From Amphiura filiformis (taxonomy: Eukaryota; Echinodermata; Ophiuroidea; Amphilepidida; Amphiuridae): DNA of 64,000 nucleotides. This document shows positions 1 through 10,714 of this stretch, piece by piece. The translations under genes were made by a program, and so were the position numbers. Within the stretch, counting starts at the first letter, position 1. Every line of letters starts with the position of its first letter. The notes beneath the pieces were generated by a model. The model searched no databases, was not told the DNA's origin, and saw only the letters and a list, made by a program, of their open reading frames with translations. The DNA lies in assembly GCF_039555335.1 (NCBI RefSeq), contig NC_092640.1:34031887-34095886 (forward strand), given 5' to 3'.

Positions 1-504
1 CTTTATGACAGAATGATGATTTTATTATAACGAGGCGTAATGTCAAGTTCATTGACGTTTGAATTAAGTTATACAAATTGATTCTGATTTAAAGATCCCA
101 AATTTTTCGGACACACCATAATATGCAAATTTAATTATCTGAAAATAATGGGCATGGGTGTACCTTGGTTCAACATGATAAACACAGACACTTTTCCTCT
201 TTGATGTCACAGAAGTTTAATCTGGAAGCTGTTATAGATTTTTAAAAATGTGATGTAAGGAGAATAATAATGACTAGTATTTCAAATAGGGATATATCAT
301 CTGGTGCGTCGAGAATATACCCTTCTCCCTTCGTATTATGAGAATGAACCGTGGAATTGTAGTGGGGCAACGAGTCAGTAGTAATCATGGTAATAACAAT
401 AGTATTTTACTAGCAAGAATAGAATATATTTGGACCGCAACTTTAACTTTAACCAAAGTAAACCTATGGTTTAGTACTGCAATTTATAACTGTAGTATTT
501 TACC
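1..504. other. AT-rich intergenic sequence, nothing recognised
   Basis: No open frame with coding character, splice-flanked exon, tandem repeat or inverted repeat is seen here. Confidence 0.6.
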
Positions 505-866
505 TTAAGGTGGTACTACACCCCTTGATAGAATTGTGACTATTTTTGCATTTTTCTCAAAAAATAATAACATACTGGTAACAAAAGTTATGTTTATTAT
601 AGGGGCAAGAAATCCAGTTACTACACTGGAATTTCAGTGACTGAAGACAAGCGGTACGTTATTTATGATAGCAAATGAGGTACCGCTAAAATGTACCTCA
701 TTTCTTAATATAATGAACCATTTGTCTTGAATCACTGAAATTTCAGTGAAGTAATTGGATTCCTTGGCCGATAATATACACAACTTTTGTTACCAGTGTG
801 CAGTTATTTTTGAGAAAAATGCAAAATTAGTCATAAAATTGATCAGGTGGTGTAGTACCACCTTAA
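505..866. mobile_element. TTAA-flanked palindromic MITE, copy 1
   Basis: The element starts TTAAGGTGGTACTACACC and ends with the reverse complement GGTGTAGTACCACCTTAA. The two halves stay complementary for about 150 bases (for example the TGGTAACAAAAGTTATGT arm near 578 and its partner near 780). TTAA at both ends is the target duplication used by piggyBac-type transposases. The same family occurs at 28215-28574 and 56673-57030. No transposase is encoded. Confidence 0.85.
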
Positions 867-1229
867 AGAGCACAAAATCGGCGAAAATATGTGGGCATCA
901 ACAGTAGATAATATACTTGACCGATGCACCAAAAATGGCCGCAACCGATATCAGTAATTAGAATTTGAAAACTTCTTTTTTCGTTTGTGAAAATTCGAAC
1001 CCCGAGAAGTTAGTTTGCTACTTTATGGACAATATGCGCGGAAAATGGGGTTGATGATCTTGGCAGCGTCTGGTTATTTTAAGGGTATGCGCATCTTTCG
1101 CTGATTTGCATACAGAAGAGATTCCTATTTAAATGTTAGTTTTCAGTGATAGCTACTGATTGCATTGTCCCCTTTTAATTTCGAGCCAAAAAAATGAGGT
1201 AAAACGAAGAAAATTGTTATTTCATTCAG
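867..1229. other. Unannotated intergenic stretch
   Basis: AT-rich single-copy-looking DNA. No exon or repeat is supported. Confidence 0.5.
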
Positions 1230-1497
1230 CGCCTGCAATGCGTGTAGCAGCTTGCCATTCGTAATATTATCGTGAATATTGACGTAGTTTTACACAGCTA
1301 GGACGAACAAACAAAGCGTAAGACGAATAGCGATATGCACACAGTTTATACGTTAATGCGGACGGCGCCTACAATGCGTGTATAATCTCGCCAATCGTAC
1401 TATTAAGATGATTATTGGCGGAGTTATTCACAGCTGATGAGATGTACAAACAAGACGTAAGACAAATAGCGATATGCATACAGTTTATATGGTACGT
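1230..1497. repeat. Two-copy tandem repeat, about 135-bp unit
   Basis: Unit 1 (about 1230-1355) and unit 2 (about 1367-1497) both begin GCGCCT(G/A)CAATGCGTGTA. Both share AAGACG or GTAAGACAAATAG-like words and end with AGCGATATGCA(C/T)ACAGTTTATA. Divergence between the units is moderate. Confidence 0.75.
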
Positions 1498-1929
1498 CAC
1501 TGATACAATGATTCAATGATACACATCGTAACACACGCACGCGATGTGTTGATTCAGCTCTCGATCAGTGAGCTCAGTTCATTTAATAATTGTTAAACTT
1601 AATTTAAGTGTATTTTGTTTTATATGACCAGTGTGTTTGTTCAGCGATATGAGCTTGGATTTAGCCTGCAGGCTCACAGAGAGGAGTAGAGCAACAGCAT
1701 GAGTGGGCCCAGCTAGCGTGCTTTTAGTTTAAGGGATGGACCATCAATATACGGGGGGGGGGGGTTATAAGTTTTACCCCAAAATTAGGGATCATAGAAT
1801 AAAGGGCTGATGACCCAAAAATTTGCCCGGGCTGCGCGCGCATTCTTTTAACTTACGATCAAAATGTACGTACAATCTACAACATGCTCCGCACACTTTC
1901 TTCACGTTTAAGTTTTTGCACGCCTCGCA
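1498..1929. other. Unannotated intergenic stretch with poly-G run
   Basis: A run of about 12 G lies at 1755-1766. No gene or repeat structure is otherwise supported. Confidence 0.5.
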
Positions 1930-4900
1930 CCTTAAGAGGAACTATCTGTTATTACTGAGAATATAATTGCCACGGTCAAAAATAGATTTTCTTTATACTT
2001 TCATATTTGATGGACCTTGACCTCAAACTAACACACATGGGATAAATTTCGGAAAAATATCCCCGTTGCCATGGTAACAGGCAAATTTCAATTTTAGGCC
2101 TATTTTCACAATTTTTGCATTTTCAGCAGTCAAATTGTCAAGTTTTGAAGCCAGTGTTACTAATATACACAATATAAATATGATTTTTTCTTTATAAGGT
2201 ATGAATAGGTCAAACCTTAGATGCCGCAATGAAAGTATAAAAATAATCACCAGATGTCAGGGTGGGTTATACCATTTATTTGAAATAGGGGTGTTTTTCA
2301 ATTTTTCAAAGTATGAAAATATACCAACTTTGTATAGCTCATAAACCATATGGTAGTGTTCCGATTTCAACATCGACCACAGCATGTTGAGATGATACAT
2401 TGGTCTTATGAAAAAGTTACATTTGAGCTTGGGGAAAACACATCTGTATATACAGTGTTGCCAGACATTTTCCTATTTTTCGAAATTCAACACAAATCTC
2501 ACCTTAAGTTTATGATGTGAAAATGAAACATCATCCTTTCAAAGGAACATTTATTAGAAAGAGAGTTTTTATTCATATCAAATTTGATCAGTTATAATGG
2601 TCAGTGTTGTTCTAAACCACATGGGTGTTGCCATAATTGGGGTTTAATTGTGATTTGTGGATATTTTCAACTTTTTACAAGTCATAAAAATACCAAAATG
2701 CATTTCTATAATAAAGAAAGAAACATCGACCTCGTCATGTTGAGATGATATATTGGCCTTATGAAAAAGTTATTTTGATCTGGGGCGGGGTAAGACATCA
2801 GTTTATACAGTGTTGCCAGATAAACCACATGGGTGTTGCCATAATTGGGGTTTAATTGTGAGGTGTGGATATTTTCATCTTTTTACAAGTCATAAAAATA
2901 CCAAATTGCATTTCTATAATAAAGAAAGAAACATCGACCTCGTCATGTTGAGATGATACATTGGCCTTATGAAAAAGTTATTTTGATCTGGGGGGTGGGT
3001 AAAACATCAGTTTATACAGTGTTGCCAGATATTTTCCTTTTTTTTTTCAAAATTCAACACAAGTCTCGCCCTAAGTTAAAAGATATGAAAATGAAACTTC
3101 ATCTTCATACGGAATATATCTTTTTAGAAAGAAAGTTAATTTCATATTCAATTTGATCATCTGGGATGGTCAGTGTTATTTCTAAGCCATATGGGTGTTG
3201 CCATAGCTGGCGTTTAATATGACAATTTAGATATTTCCAGCTTTTTACAAGTCTTAAAAATAGTAGGGCCTACACATCCTTAAAATTATTGTGGAATGAA
3301 CGCAATATTAAGGTTAATTACCCTAAGAACACTTAGTATGTGAATTTAAATTTTAAATTTGAGTTCGGAAAATGTTTCCTTCTATACAGTATTGCCAGTT
3401 ATTATCACATATATTCAAAATTCAACGTATGTCTCACTTTAGGATTTATATTGTTTAAATCGCTGCCATGAATAAACCACATGGATGATGCCACTATAAA
3501 TGGAGTTAATAGTGAAATGTGGATACATTTGCAATTTTAAAATGACACCTTATTAAAGTTACAGCTATAGTATTCCAATTTTTCACAAAAAGCACACAAA
3601 TTTGTCCTAATTTGGCGCTTTTATGGGCACTTTTGCCTTAATGCACCCAATTTGGTGTATTGTCTCCACTGCAAACCCACCAATCGACATATTGCTAAGG
3701 TACCCCCAAAACCGTGGCACATCCCCGTATACCTTTAACCAGGGAGAACCCCCTCCGGGGTCATGTCATAGGTATACTGTGCCCAGTAGTCCTCTTTTTC
3801 TACTTGAAACGGATTTTCCTCAGACAACTTTGATCAACATTTGGTGATTTTTTATTTTGCGAGCTCCTCTCGGGAAAGGTAACTGGACATTAATTTGTCT
3901 GGCTGTGAAAAGGTTCTGTGCGTTATTGTCTTTGACTATTCTCATATCTTTCGAGACATTTGCTGGATCTATATAGTTTTTTGCCCATTTCTTCCCCATA
4001 TCTTTTTTGCAAGTATAGTTGGGATGTGTGCTTTAATAATATGGGGTAGGCGTAATTTAAACATTATCTTACTCTTATATGCATCGTTTTGCAATGTAAC
4101 AATCTTATGTTATTTTAATTTATTTTAGACTAGCTAGTATGTGTATATTGGTAAAAACATTATGGCTTTTATGTATATTTTAAAGTATACATGTTTGATG
4201 TTTTCTGTGTTGTATTTTAAAGGGTTGGTCACCCACCTTTGCACAGTATTTTTGTCGGACATGAGAGCACATCAGACATACCAACTTGCATTTTGAATAC
4301 GAGGAATGTCCTTCTGATATAAAATAATTTTGATTTTTTTTTAAATTCGCGATACAATAAAAATTTTAGGGTAAATTATGCACATATTGATTTTTTTTGA
4401 TTTTTTGACATTACAGTTAATTTAATAAATCTAATTATGTGTACTTAAAGTGTATGTAGCTGGGATGAAAAGCCGACCACTAATCAATTAATTAATGTTA
4501 ATTGAAAAATTTGACCTTTCATAGTGAAGATATAGATTTTCCCCAAAAGTTTTGGTGAAAAAATCTATATCTACAATACGAAAGGTCAAATTTTCATATG
4601 GACGGCTTTTCATTCCAGCTACATACACTTTAAGTACATATCACTAGATTTATACAATTTACTTTTGAGATCTGTTAAATTTCAAAAATATCAATTTTTA
4701 ATCAGTTGCCATAAAATTTGTATTATATCGCAAATTTCAATATGTCTGATGTGCTCTCAGGTCCACAAAAAATATGTGAAAACGTCGCTATTTGGAACAA
4801 CAATGACCATTTATACAACTGATCAAATTTAATATGAAAGTAAATTTCATTTTAATAAACTTTCCTTGTGAAGGTGAAGTTTCATTTTCGCATCATTTAA

Positions 4901-6774
4901 CTTAAGGTGAGACTTGTGTTAAATTTCGAAAAAATAGGAAAATATCTGGCAACACTGTATAAACATATGATTTCCCCAAGCTTAAGTGTAAGTTTTTCAT
5001 AAGACCAAATATGTATCATTTCAACATGGTGAAGTTGATGTTTCACTTCCACATATTTTTTAAGGAATGCATACCATGGTATTTTGGTATTTTTAAAACT
5101 TGTAAAAAGTTCAAAATACCACATCTCGCTATTTAACCCTAATTATGGCAACACCCATGTGGTTTGGAACAACACTGACCATTTATACAACTGATCAAAT
5201 TTAATATGAAAGTAAATGTCTTTCAAATAAACTTGCATTTTCAACCTAAGGTGAAACTAGTGCTGAATTTTGAAAAAATAGGAAAATATCTGGCAACACT
5301 GTATAAACAGAAAGCTCAAATGTAAATTTTTCATAAGACCGATGTATCATCTCAACATGATGAGGTCGATGTTTCATTTTCACATCTTTATTTTAGGAAT
5401 GCATGCCATTGTATTTTGGCATTTTAAGACTGAAAAATAGCTGAAAAAGCTGAAAAAAGCTGAAAAAAGCTCAACATAAGTTGAATTCTGAATTATGTGA
5501 TAATATCTGGCAATACTGTATAGAAGGAAATATTTTCCGAACTCAAATTTAAAATTTAAATTCACATACTAAGTGTTCTTAGGTTAATTTTTAACCTTAA
5601 TATTGCGTTCATTCAACAATAATGCATGTTAAAGGTGTGTACTATTTTTTAAGACTTGTAAAAAGCTGGAAATATCTAAATATTGTCATATAAACGCCAG
5701 CTATGGCAACACCCATATGACTTAGAATAACACTGACCATCCCAGATGATCAAATTGAATATGAAATTAACTTTCTTTCTAAAAGATATGTTCCATATGA
5801 AGATGAAGTTTCATTTTCATATCTTTTAACTTACGGCGAGACTTGTGTTGAATTTTGAAAAAATAGGAAAATATCTGGCAACACTGTATAAACTGATGTT
5901 TTACCCCCCCCCGATCAAAATAACTTTTTCATAAGGCCAATGTATCATCTCAACATGACGAGGTCGATGTTTCTTTCTTTATTATAGAAATGCATTTTGG
6001 TATTTTTATAACTTTTAAAAAGTTGAAAATATCCACAAATCACAATAAAACCCCAATTATGGCAACACCCATGTGGTTTAGAACAACACTGACCATTATA
6101 ACTGATCAAATTTGATATGAATAAAAACTCTCTTTCTAATAAATGTTCCTGGAAAGGATGATGTTTCATTTTCACATCATTTAACTTAAGGTGAGATTTG
6201 TGTTGAATATCGAAAAATAGGAAAATGTCTGGCAACACTGTATATACAGATGTGTTTTCCCCAAGCTCAAATGTAACTTTTTCATAAGACCAATGTATCA
6301 TCTCAACATGCTGTGGTCGATGTTGAAATCGGAGCACTACCATATGGTTTATGAGCTATACAAAGTTGGTATATTTTCATACTTTGAAAAAATTGAAAAA
6401 CACCCTATTTCAAATAAATGGTATAACCCACCCTGACATCTGGTGATTATTTTTATACTTTCAATGCGGCATCTAAGGTTTCACCTATTCATACCTTATA
6501 AAGAAAACAGTATATATATATTGTGTATATTAGTAACACTGGCTTCAAAACGTGACAAATTGACTGCTGAAAAATGCAAAAATTGTGAAAATAGGCCTAA
6601 AATGAAAATTTGGCTGTTACCATGTCAACGGGGATATTTTTCCCAAATTTATTTCATGTGTGTTTGTTTCAAGTCAAGGTGCATCAAATATGAAAGTTTA
6701 AAGGAAATCCATTTTTTGACCGTGGCAAACATTTAAAAAAAATTCTCCAAAATAACAGATAATGCCTCTTAATA
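1930..6774. mobile_element. 4.8-kb imperfect palindrome built of repeated modules
   Basis: The left arm (1930-2400) and the right arm (6330-6774) are reverse complements, starting with AACTATCTGTTATT and the partner AATAACAGATAATG. Further matching pairs include 3350-3480 with 5480-5600, and 2700-3200 with 5700-6000. The axis is near 4550. Within each arm a module of about 300 bases recurs, marked by ACAGTGTTGCCAGA, CATGGGTGTTGCCATA and CATGTTGAGATGAT. The left arm has an extra, unpaired segment at about 3520-4200. No transposase is recognised. Open frames inside are by-products of the palindrome. Confidence 0.85.
4205..4800. mobile_element. Nested palindrome at the axis of the large repeat
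   Basis: The arms pair around 4549. One side reads GAGGAATGTCCTTCTGAT and GTACTTAAAGTGTATGTAGC, with reverse-complement partners on the other side. A diverged relative with the same layout lies at about 58640-59260, so this is probably an independent element that sits inside the larger palindrome. Confidence 0.75.
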
Positions 6775-7000
6775 GTTCCGGTGATGAATACTTTGTCGTT
6801 AGTCTGTGTAGGCGGAAGGGGGTCAAAAAACATTTCGACTCGAGATAAGGGGGGATCGTAAAAAATTACGATCGCGGGGTCATAAAAAATTTACTCCGGT
6901 CACTGACATATTCGTGACCCCCCTTCCGAAGAAAATGACATCCCCCTTAGATTATACCATTTGTAAGTCATGTATAATGTGCAGTTGGGAGTGGGCCTAG
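6775..7000. other. Unannotated stretch
   Basis: Short G-rich words (AGGGGGGATCGTAAAAAATT) suggest an old transposon fragment. No gene is seen. Confidence 0.35.
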
Positions 7001-7300
7001 GACTACGGTACGGGACAGTAGTCAGTATTATAGTGTTACGGTACGGTAGTCACAATGTTACGCAACTTACGTCCTAATAACAGTAGGATAGGAGTAGGCC
7101 CACGACATATTAACGATACGATGTTTGTATAATAGGCCCAGTCTTAGACTACGGTAAGTGTAACATCCTAATGTGTGTATGCGTAGACTACGGCAAGTAT
7201 AATGCCCTGACGGTACGATGCATGAGGGCCCAGCCATAGACTACGGTAAGTGTAATGCCTAAATCATAAAATGGTGAAATGCGTGTAAGGCCCCGCCGTA
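7001..7300 (+). repeat. Degenerate tandem repeat of GACTACGGTAAGTGTAA
   Basis: The word (G)ACTACGGTA(A)GTGTAA(T) recurs at roughly 65-75 base intervals (about 7150, 7188, 7240), mixed with AGGCCCA words. It looks like a degenerate minisatellite. The GGTAAGT inside the unit resembles a splice donor by chance. Confidence 0.5.
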
Positions 7301-8008
7301 GTTTTGGAAAAGGTTAGGTAAATAGGATCACATGTACATAGTCATGGTACTACTGCTACTGCTAGGCCTAGCATGACCTGTATTTTGTCCTACATTCATG
7401 CTGATGCAAAACATATCATGACAGGCTAGGCCTATCATTCTTCTATTTGAATATACTACTTGGTGCTAAGCGTAAGCCATGAAGCTCGGGCCTAGGCATG
7501 CAGCATGCTAGGCCTAGTCATAATTTTGGGACTCCGTGTTTGGATCGAGTCTCGTCTTGGAAATTTGAGTGAGATCCAACCCATGATTTGGCATGAAGAC
7601 ATGAACTTACCCTTTTTAACATGAAGAATACCATCCATTCGATTTCTAGTGCAGTGAAGCGTCTGATGTACATGAATAATGTAGGAGTCGTGCAGTTGCA
7701 CACAGCACAGCACAGTGACTGACCTACTCATCATACATGACAAACAGGGACATCGTAATTCAAATTTGTAAACCAGCACCATCACCATCACACTGTTCAT
7801 GAACATGACGACATTCTGTTCTTCGTCTGAATCTGATGAATATATGCCATGTACTATGTAGGCCCTATGTAATCATCATGATCAAAAACAGATCATGACA
7901 TTACCATCACCGGCGCGGCATCAGTTCCATCACGACAATGAATTTCTTTGTCCGTCTTGAGACCATGCATGACTGAGTAGCTTTCTGGAATCTGTAGTAC
8001 TTACATGC
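7301..8008. other. Unannotated stretch
   Basis: Open frames on the minus strand here lack a recognisable domain or matched splice sites. A GTAAGT donor-like word on the minus strand lies at about 8000-8005, just after the open frame at 8009-8329. Confidence 0.35.
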
Positions 8009-8329
8009 TTAGCCCGTGCCTAAGCTGCACTGCCATAGGCTACATATCACGGTGTGTGTACACTCCGTGTAGTTGAATTTATCAGGCTGCTTGTTGACAG
8101 TGCACATCCAATTCATGAACATGGTGTGAATTGCAATCAAGAAAATGCCTATCGCCGTTACACATGGCACAATATACCTCCTATTTGCTCTAAAACAACC
8201 CATGACTTCAAATAAACGGTCTAAAGGATTACCAGGAACGTCACCTTCAACTTCTCCAGCCAAAGTTTCAGCATTGACAAACAGGTTTGAAATTAAACAT
8301 ATTTTGTTGTTTTTTCTATGGCCGGTCAC
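8009..8329 (-). CDS. Possible exon encoding a single-pass membrane segment
   Basis: The minus-strand frame is open for 106 codons. It has a basic stretch (residues FRANRR) followed by a hydrophobic segment of about 20 residues (YIVPCVTAIGIFLIAI), then a cysteine-containing part with the glycosylation sequon NYT. Under the positive-inside rule this would be a type II orientation, with an alternative start at the methionine of MGCFRANRR. The frame ends in TAA about 10 bases before a good GTAAGT donor, so it could be a terminal coding exon. It lies 3' of the EGF exons on the same strand. Whether it belongs to that gene cannot be shown. The family is not recognised. Confidence 0.3.
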   Translation of the reverse strand: MTGHRKNNKICLISNLFVNAETLAGEVEGDVPGNPLDRLFEVMGCFRANRRYIVPCVTAIGIFLIAIHTMFMNWMCTVNKQPDKFNYTECTHTVICSLWQCSLGTG

Positions 8330-8655
8330 ACAGACAAGCTGATGGCTTGTGTCTGCTCCAATTTCAAAAATGAAAATTAATTTAATGAATAATAATTAGT
8401 CTAAGCCCTTACTGGCCATACAACAAGTATTGCGCTGTCGTCAACGATAATACTGCTGATGAGTTTGAGCTAGTTTCTACGTCATTGATTGAGCTACTGC
8501 GCATGCCCGACGTGTTTTCGTCGTGAAAACAATACAATACAAAATAATAAATCGCCCCACTTTTTTGCACGGTTCGTTCTCAGGCCCCGAATCGAGAAAC
8601 GGCCATTTTATTCCGCCATGTTTATTGTTTCGAGATCGGGGCCGAGGGACTCAGG
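8330..8655. other. Unannotated stretch
   Basis: Contains a short inverted repeat around TCGAGAAACGG / GTTTCGAGATCGG (about 8590-8640). No coding signal. Confidence 0.35.
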
Positions 8656-8780
8656 CTAGTCGTGGGTCACCAATAAACCACAGATCACCATCCTCATACT
8701 CGCCATCCCTTCCTGGACAAGTTGACTTGAATACAGAAACTACAACAAGTTGACAAAGGCATAATTCTAGTAAAGACCAT
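8656..8780 (-). pseudogene. Second copy of the exon at about 12.24-12.52 kb (partial)
   Basis: On the minus strand the frame runs RWSLLELCLCQLVVVSVF, then CPGRDGEYEDGDLWFIGDPR, and stops at TGA soon after. It aligns without frameshift to the longer frame at 12.3-12.5 kb (RWSLPYVELCICQRVVAPVF, CPGRDDEYEDGDLWFIDDPR), with a two-codon deletion. The upstream part of the exon (SGGGA region) is not present; the preceding bases instead resemble the region after the EGF exon. It is either a truncated duplicate or a terminal exon with its own stop. The product family is not recognised. Confidence 0.55.
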
Positions 8781-8868
8781 CTTACGGGAATACTGGTTAA
8801 CACTGTTCTATGTTGTCATACATGTCATGCACACATGGTCATGGAAAAGCAGTGACTACAACACTTAC

Positions 8869-9093
8869 ATACATCGCAGTTAATTCCCTGCCATCCCGGT
8901 TCACAGTTACAGGCATACTGGTTAACATCATTCACACACATGCCATGCACGCATGGCCCTGAAGTGCATTCGTTTATATCTGCCTCGCAGTTAAGGCCTG
9001 TCCACCCACCTGGACATTGGCATGTATAGTTGTTGACATGGTCGATACAGAAGCCTCCATTTTGACAAGGAGAGCTGTTGCACTCATCAATGT
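8869..9093 (-). CDS. Exon with two calcium-binding EGF domains
   Basis: This 225-base exon begins after an acceptor GCAG with the DIDEC calcium-binding signature. It ends at a GTAAGT donor (plus-strand ACTTAC at 8863-8868) and is in phase 1 at both ends, as is usual for EGF exons. The first domain has six cysteines ([12 protein letters not shown] ... YTCQC ... NC). The second starts DINECTSGPC and ends CNCEPGWQGINC. Both have the hydroxylation and calcium pattern C-x-D/N-x4-Y-x-C. CNSSPC and CTSGPC fit the O-glucosylation consensus C-x-S-x-P-C, while the O-fucose site of domain 1 is lost (F for T/S before cysteine 3). Such repeats occur in secreted or membrane proteins of the Notch, fibropellin or Crumbs type. 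It is the 3'-most EGF exon of the array. Confidence 0.88.
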
Positions 9094-9221
9094 CTGCACG
9101 AAATGCATGAAAATAAGGTAAAATACTGGTTATTTACAATACACTATTTTCACTACACTATTATTCACACATGTCATACACGCAAGACTCATAAGTACAT
9201 TCAGTTACCTGCTTTGCTTAC

Positions 9222-9334
9222 CTACATCACAATGTAGACCTGTCCACCCACTTGGACATTGGCATGTATAACTGTTGACCTGGTCGATACATGTGCCTCC
9301 ATTTTGACAAGGAGAGCTGTTGCATTCATCAATG
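9222..9334 (-). pseudogene. EGF exon copy that has lost its splice acceptor
   Basis: The coding part is intact and reads as one EGF domain ([16 protein letters not shown]... to LHCDV), followed by a good GTAAGC donor. Upstream, where sister copies have ...GTAG or GTGCAG before ACATTGATGA, this copy has AATAATG. About 38 bases of intron, including the acceptor AG, are deleted relative to the copy at 9430-9543, and no AG lies within roughly 35 bases. The exon is probably skipped. Because its phase is 1-1, skipping would keep the frame. A cryptic acceptor cannot be excluded. Confidence 0.7.
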
Positions 9335-9429
9335 TCATTATTTACAATACATTATTTTCACTACACTATTATTCACACATGTCATGCAGACAAGACTCAT
9401 AAGTACATTCAGTTACCTGCTTTGCTTAC

Positions 9430-9543
9430 CTACATCACAATGTAGACCTGTCCACCCACTTGGACATTGGCATGTATAACTGTTGACCTGATCGATACAG
9501 GTGCCTCCATTTTGACAAGGAGAGCTGTTGCATTCATCAATGT
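9430..9543 (-). CDS. Single calcium-binding EGF domain exon
   Basis: A 114-base exon (38 codons, phase 1-1) between acceptor ...TGTAG and donor GTAAGC. It encodes [16 protein letters not shown], a loop with [12 protein letters not shown] and the end GWTGLHCDV. It carries the calcium-binding signature D-I-D-E-C, the C-x-D-x4-Y-x-C hydroxylation pattern, an O-glucosylation site (CNSSPC) and an O-fucosylation site (C-QNGG-T-C). It is nearly identical to the exons at 9671-9784 and 10247-10360, and the flanking introns match too, so the array arose by recent tandem duplication of exon plus intron. Confidence 0.88.
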   Translation of the reverse strand, partial: TLMNATALLVKMEAPVSIRSTVIHANVQVGGQVYIVM

Positions 9544-9670
9544 CTACATAAAATGCATGAAAATAAGGTAAATACTGGTTATTTACAATACATTACTTTC
9601 ACTACACTATTATTCACACATGTCATGCAGACAAGACTCATAAGTACATTCAGTTACCTGCTTTGCTTAC

Positions 9671-9784
9671 CTACATCACAATGTAGACCTGTCCACCCAC
9701 TTGGACATTGGCATGTATAACTGTTGACTTGGTCGGTACAGGTGCCTTCATTTTGACAAGGAGAGCTGTTGCATTCATCAATGT
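9671..9784 (-). CDS. Single calcium-binding EGF domain exon
   Basis: A 114-base, phase 1-1 exon with acceptor TGTAG and donor GTAAGC. The domain reads [16 protein letters not shown], then [12 protein letters not shown] and GWTGLHCDV. Compared with its neighbour it has E for G before the O-fucose threonine and T for I after cysteine 3. The C-x-D-x4-Y-x-C pattern is kept. Its upstream intron carries a 330-bp palindromic insertion (about 9861-10191). Confidence 0.88.
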   Translation of the reverse strand, partial: TLMNATALLVKMKAPVPTKSTVIHANVQVGGQVYIVM

Positions 9785-9860
9785 CTACATGAAATGCATG
9801 AAAATAAGGTAAATACTAGTTATTTACAATACATTATTTTCACTACACTATTATTCACAC

Positions 9861-10191
9861 ACACCTGTCTGTGTTTGCCTCCAAACGTGGACATTGTGTT
9901 TTGCTATCTAACCGAGGACGTGTGTATGATATTTTCATCGCCTAACCGTGGACTAAAATGGCGGATTTTTTTGTGTATAATACGAAACGGAATTTTAGCC
10001 ATCACCCTGCGGATGGTAGTTTTTACACGTGTGGTCCTCGGTTTCAGGCAAATAGCGTTTAAAGCATCTAGCATGCATTTGAGGTCTTTTGCAGCAGTTT
10101 GAGACCGAGGACAGTCCTCGGTTGGAAGTAGGTCCACAGTTTAGGGTGAAAAATCTTGTGTGTGTCCTCGTTTGTCGGCAAACACGTACGC
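9861..10191. mobile_element. Palindromic MITE with AACGAGGAC-type repeats, copy 1 (in EGF intron)
   Basis: The ends read GTGTTTGCCTCCAAACG(T)GGAC and GTCCTCGTTTGTCGGCAAACAC, an inverted pair. The interior has several (T)CCTCGGTT / AACCGAGGAC words. Neighbouring EGF introns lack this block, so the insertion site is visible by comparison. A relative lies at about 12831-13143. Confidence 0.75.
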
Positions 10192-10246
10192 ATGTCATAC
10201 ACGCAAGACTCAGTCATAAGTACATTCAGTTACCTGCTTTGCTTAC

Positions 10247-10360
10247 CTACATCACAATGTAGACCTGTCCACCCACTTGGACATTGGCATGTATAACTGT
10301 TGACCTGGTCGATACAGGTGCCTCCATTTTGACAAGGAGAGCTGTTGCATTCGTCAATGT
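10247..10360 (-). CDS. Single calcium-binding EGF domain exon
   Basis: A 114-base, phase 1-1 exon between acceptor TGCAG and donor GTAAGC. It encodes [28 protein letters not shown] and GWTGLHCDV, with calcium-binding, hydroxylation, O-glucosylation and O-fucosylation signatures all present. It is the 5'-most intact single-EGF exon in the window. The next sequences upstream on this strand are remnants (10394-10440, 10482-10524), so the real upstream exons lie beyond the transposons or outside the window. Confidence 0.88.
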   Translation of the reverse strand, partial: TLTNATALLVKMEAPVSTRSTVIHANVQVGGQVYIVM

Positions 10361-10393
10361 CTGCACAAAATGCATGAAAATGAGGGAAAATTA

Positions 10394-10440
10394 AACTGAA
10401 ATGCATTCATCTATCTACTTCGCATGAAGGCCTGTACACC
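10394..10440 (-). pseudogene. Remnant of an EGF exon with an in-frame stop
   Basis: The minus strand reads CTGLHAK, stop, IDECIS, matching the junction between the two domains of the exon at 8869-9093 (WTGLNCEADINECTSG). The stop and the missing flanks show that it is not functional. Confidence 0.6.
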
Positions 10441-10481
10441 CGCACTGAAGTACTAAAAGCAATGACTACAACACTTACCTA

Positions 10482-10524
10482 CATCGCAGTTAATTCCCTG
10501 CCATCCCGGTTCACAATTACAGGA
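10482..10524 (-). pseudogene. 3' end of a dual-EGF exon, truncated by an insertion
   Basis: The minus strand encodes CNCEPGWQGINCDV and a donor GTAAGTG, almost identical to the end of the exon at 8869-9093. Upstream of the first cysteine the similarity stops, at a poly-A/T tract (10531-10545), and transposon sequence follows. The rest of the exon is missing. Confidence 0.7.
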
Positions 10525-10544
10525 ATATAATTAAAAAAAAAAAA

Positions 10545-10680
10545 AAATGTACATGAATTTTATAACTTTAAATTTTGTGACTAATTTTTCATTTTTGCTC
10601 AAAAAATAACTACACACTGGTAACAAAAGTTATGTATATTATAAAGGCAAGGAATCCAATTACTTCACTGAAATTTCAAA
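10545..10680. mobile_element. Half of a TTAA-type MITE (family of 505-866)
   Basis: Shares ACACTGGTAACAAAAGTTAT, AGGCAAGGAATCCAATTACT and TCACTGAAATTTCA with the element at 505-866. Neither TTAA end is preserved. Confidence 0.65.
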
Positions 10681-10714
10681 GAAATAAACACATGCTTCAA
10701 CTTTCATCAGATAA

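Noticed and set aside
5945-6343. 132-codon minus-strand frame
   Set aside because: It lies in the arm of the 4.8-kb palindrome and is mirrored by similar frames in the other arm; no domain is seen.
7150-7250. Repeated GGTAAGT donor-like words
   Set aside because: They belong to a degenerate tandem repeat and have no matching exons.
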